This document shows positions 6,758-11,052 of a DNA stretch of 11,052 nucleotides, one piece after another. The translations under genes and the position numbers were made by a program. Every line of letters starts with the position of its first letter. The first letter of the stretch is position 1. Source of the stretch: an uncultured Collinsella sp. (GTDB lineage Bacteria; Actinomycetota; Coriobacteriia; Coriobacteriales; Coriobacteriaceae); NCBI GenBank assembly GCA_902494715.1, contig CABUUJ010000064.1, positions 1 through 11,052 on the forward strand, given 5' to 3'. The notes beneath the pieces were generated by a model. The model saw nothing but the letters and a program-made list of their open reading frames with translations, did no database searches and was not told the origin of the DNA.

Positions 6758-6850
6758 GTCGAGCCCGGCCGTTCCGCCCAACTCAATCCCGGCGACGAGC
6801 TCAAGCTCGGCGAATCCACTACCTACGCCATCCTCTTCGGTGCTCTCTAG
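6758..6850 (+). pseudogene. Read-through remnant: last 30 codons of the FHA domain
   Basis: Read in the same frame as the FHA gene, this gives 30 codons and a TAG stop at 6848-6850. The sequence begins VEPGRSAQLNPGDELKLG and ends YAILFGAL. PGDELKLG followed by a hydrophobic strand is how FHA domains usually end, and the third positions stay G/C-rich. So this is the original C-terminus, separated from the gene by one stop codon. With a sense codon at 6755-6757 the protein would be 312 residues. One base change from CAG, GAG, AAG, TGG or a Tyr codon would explain the stop. Confidence 0.8.
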
Positions 6851-6898
6851 CCGGCAGATAGGGACGTTCCTTTTCTCTGCCGGCTGGGGACACTCCTT
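6849..6898. repeat. Short inverted repeat with two internal direct repeats, REP-like
   Basis: AGCCGGCAGA (6849-6858) and TCTGCCGGCT (6876-6885) are a perfect 10-base inverted repeat around a 17-base loop. The left arm begins inside the original FHA stop codon. Overlapping it are two related 13-mers, AGGGACGTTCCTT (6860-6872) and GGGGACACTCCTT (6886-6898), matching at 10 of 13 positions with a 26-base period. This layout resembles short dispersed extragenic elements. It could also fold as the 3' end hairpin of the kinase operon, but no T-run follows. Confidence 0.5.
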
Positions 6899-6928
6899 GG
6901 CGCGCCAGAGCCGGTCGCCCGGGGATGG

Positions 6929-6947
6929 AGGGGCCATTTTGGCCCTT
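6929..6947 (+). other. Short hairpin between kinase operon and oxidoreductase leader
   Basis: GGGCCA (6931-6936) and TGGCCC (6940-6945) pair around a TTT loop, extendable by a G-T and an A-T pair. It is compact and stable but has no T-run after it. A weak terminator of the kinase operon or a protein-binding dyad are both possible. Confidence 0.3.
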
Positions 6948-6960
6948 GGCGGTCACCCGA

Positions 6961-6974
6961 GGTAAACCTTTACC
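6961..6974. promoter_or_regulatory. GGTAAA-CC-TTTACC dyad, candidate operator
   Basis: Two perfect six-base arms separated by CC lie 40 bases upstream of the candidate -10 box of the oxidoreductase gene. Position and symmetry fit a transcription-factor site. The regulator is not identified. Confidence 0.35.
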
Positions 6975-7013
6975 GCCCGCCTATATTTGCCGAAATTACA
7001 CTTGACGGCGGGG

Positions 7014-7019
7014 TACAAT
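7014..7019 (+). promoter_or_regulatory. Candidate -10 box for the oxidoreductase gene
   Basis: TACAAT differs from TATAAT at one base and lies in a small AT-rich island (6981-7022). No convincing -35 at 16-18 bases: GAAATT at 6992-6997 is the only one at 16. The nearby TTGACG (7002-7007) is only six bases away and cannot be its partner. If used, it gives a leader of about 275 bases. Confidence 0.35.
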
Positions 7020-7300
7020 AAACCCGCATGCGGATTTCCGTTGCGGGCGCTTCCCATCGCCGGGGCGTGCCCGGGAGCATCCGGCATGCGGCCTTTGCGG
7101 CGCTCGGTCATGTGCAAGACGGGCGGTCGGGTCTGTGGGGCGCATCAGCTGTCCCTCGCCTCGGCATGTCTTCTCTCCACGCCACGTACCTGCTGCTGAG
7201 CCTGCCTGCCAGATGATTGGAAGCAACAGCGTAAATCCCATCACGCCAACATCCCGGCGATCGCCGGGGCCTGTATACCTATATGAGAGGAGAGGGGTAT
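7020..7300 (+). other. Long non-coding leader of the oxidoreductase gene
   Basis: About 280 bases with no supported gene: short open frames on both strands lack ribosome sites. Several stems can be drawn. CCCGCA (7023-7028) pairs with TGCGGG (7042-7047), CCGGG-type pairing occurs around 7061-7075, and a perfect palindrome sits at 7253-7268. No signature of a known riboswitch, T-box, 6S, tmRNA or RNase P RNA was recognised. The region ends with the purine-rich ribosome site GGAGAGGGG (7289-7297). Confidence 0.45.
7253..7268. promoter_or_regulatory. Perfect 16-base palindrome before the oxidoreductase ribosome site
   Basis: CCCGGCGATCGCCGGG reads the same on both strands and ends 20 bases before the Shine-Dalgarno. 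In RNA it gives six G-C pairs closed by a GAUC loop. It may be an operator or a leader hairpin affecting translation or mRNA stability. No T-run follows, so a terminator is unlikely. Confidence 0.5.
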
Positions 7301-10840
<3,540 letters not shown>

Positions 10841-10891
10841 GTCTCCCACCGCAGGATCTGAGGGCTGACCTTCGCGGACGTCCTCGGACAT

Positions 10892-10934
10892 GAAGGAACC
10901 CCCGCTGCGCACTACGTGCGGCGGGGGTTCCTTC
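10892..10934. terminator. Strong hairpin, likely bidirectional terminator
   Basis: GAAGGAACCCCCGC (10892-10905) pairs perfectly over 14 bases with GCGGGGGTTCCTTC (10921-10934). Inside, CGCAC (10908-10912) pairs with GTGCG (10916-10920) around TAC. It lies 51 bases after the oxidoreductase stop and 12 bases from the stop of the convergent minus-strand gene, so it can serve both. There is no long T-run, but each arm carries its own pyrimidine-rich 3' end. Confidence 0.8.
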
Positions 10935-10946
10935 GTCCTGACGCTC

Positions 10947-11052
10947 CTATTTGGCAAGGTGTTTTTTAGAATCCATTTCGCGCTCGGCCTCGAAGGCCTG
11001 CCTGTCCCAATCGAGCGGAAGTCCGGCCTCGACCCATGCCTCGTAGGCCCTC
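10947..11052 (-). CDS. C-terminal end of an unidentified minus-strand gene (5' end outside window)
   Basis: Reading the minus strand from the right edge, one frame gives 34 codons up to a TAG at 10949-10947. It includes AYEAWVEAGLPLDW and ends MDSKKHLAK. The composition (acidic and basic helix, two Trp), the mostly G/C third positions and the stop placed 12 bases before a strong terminator hairpin all point to a real gene end. Two other minus frames are also open or nearly so here, but give Arg/Gly-rich, unprotein-like sequence. No family could be recognised from so short a piece. Confidence 0.55.
   Translation of the reverse strand, partial: RAYEAWVEAGLPLDWDRQAFEAEREMDSKKHLAK

Noticed and set aside
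5519..6937. 472-codon minus-strand frame over the kinase and FHA genes
   Set aside because: Antisense shadow of two well-supported genes; Arg/His/Gly-rich composition and no domain.
7002..7019. TTGACG and TACAAT as a standard promoter pair
   Set aside because: The spacer is six bases, far too short for one sigma factor footprint. Only the -10 box is kept as a candidate.
7205..7235. GGAAGCAACAGC resembling the conserved loop of SRP RNA
   Set aside because: Only a loose match to the GGAAGGAAGCAGCC-type core, and the flanks do not form the long helix expected.
7283..7300. Earlier ATG for the oxidoreductase
   Set aside because: The six extra codons are the purine-rich ribosome site itself; the family N-terminus begins at 7301.

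Overview
The window looks like a piece of chromosome from a high-GC, strictly anaerobic actinobacterium, most likely a Coriobacteriia member such as Collinsella or a relative. This is inferred from the strong G/C preference at third codon positions, the dnaX / ybaB / recR neighbourhood, a one-polypeptide pyruvate:ferredoxin oxidoreductase typical of anaerobes, and Ser/Thr-kinase plus FHA signalling. No rRNA, tRNA, CRISPR array, transposase or phage gene was seen.

Replication and repair block (1-2918): the 3' part of dnaX (clamp-loader gamma/tau subunit, 5' end outside the window) is followed by a small opposite-strand gene for an unrecognised single-pass membrane protein (1174-1647) with its own TATAAT promoter. 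An AT-rich gap then leads to ybaB (nucleoid-associated protein) and recR (recombination mediator), which lie 13 bases apart and are probably co-transcribed. The inverted membrane gene splits the dnaX-ybaB-recR order that is contiguous in many bacteria.

Signalling block (about 2990-6898): a control region holds two matching GTTG-N2-CAAC dyads, an extended -10 promoter and a terminator-like hairpin just before a ribosome site. Three tightly linked genes follow: a membrane-anchored exported protein with a Ser/Gly linker, a Ser/Thr protein kinase with about four C-terminal membrane segments (ATGA overlap with the first gene), and an FHA-domain protein (3-base gap, strong Shine-Dalgarno). The simplest reading is that the exported protein, kinase and phosphothreonine reader form one pathway. 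The FHA reading frame is cut by an in-frame TAG (6755-6757), but the same frame continues with 30 good FHA-like codons to a second stop at 6848-6850. The last gene is therefore recently broken, miscalled by one base, or truncated. A short inverted repeat begins on the true stop codon.

Metabolic block (about 6929-10934): a long non-coding leader region with several dyads, including a perfect 16-base palindrome, precedes a complete pyruvate:ferredoxin oxidoreductase gene with all expected cofactor motifs. The gene ends before a very strong hairpin. The hairpin is shared with the tail of a convergent minus-strand gene that enters from the right edge and was not identified.

The most interesting items are the interrupted FHA gene, the kinase cassette with its twin-dyad/hairpin control region, and the structured leader of the oxidoreductase gene. 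Nothing seen amounts to a clear new defence or mobile system.
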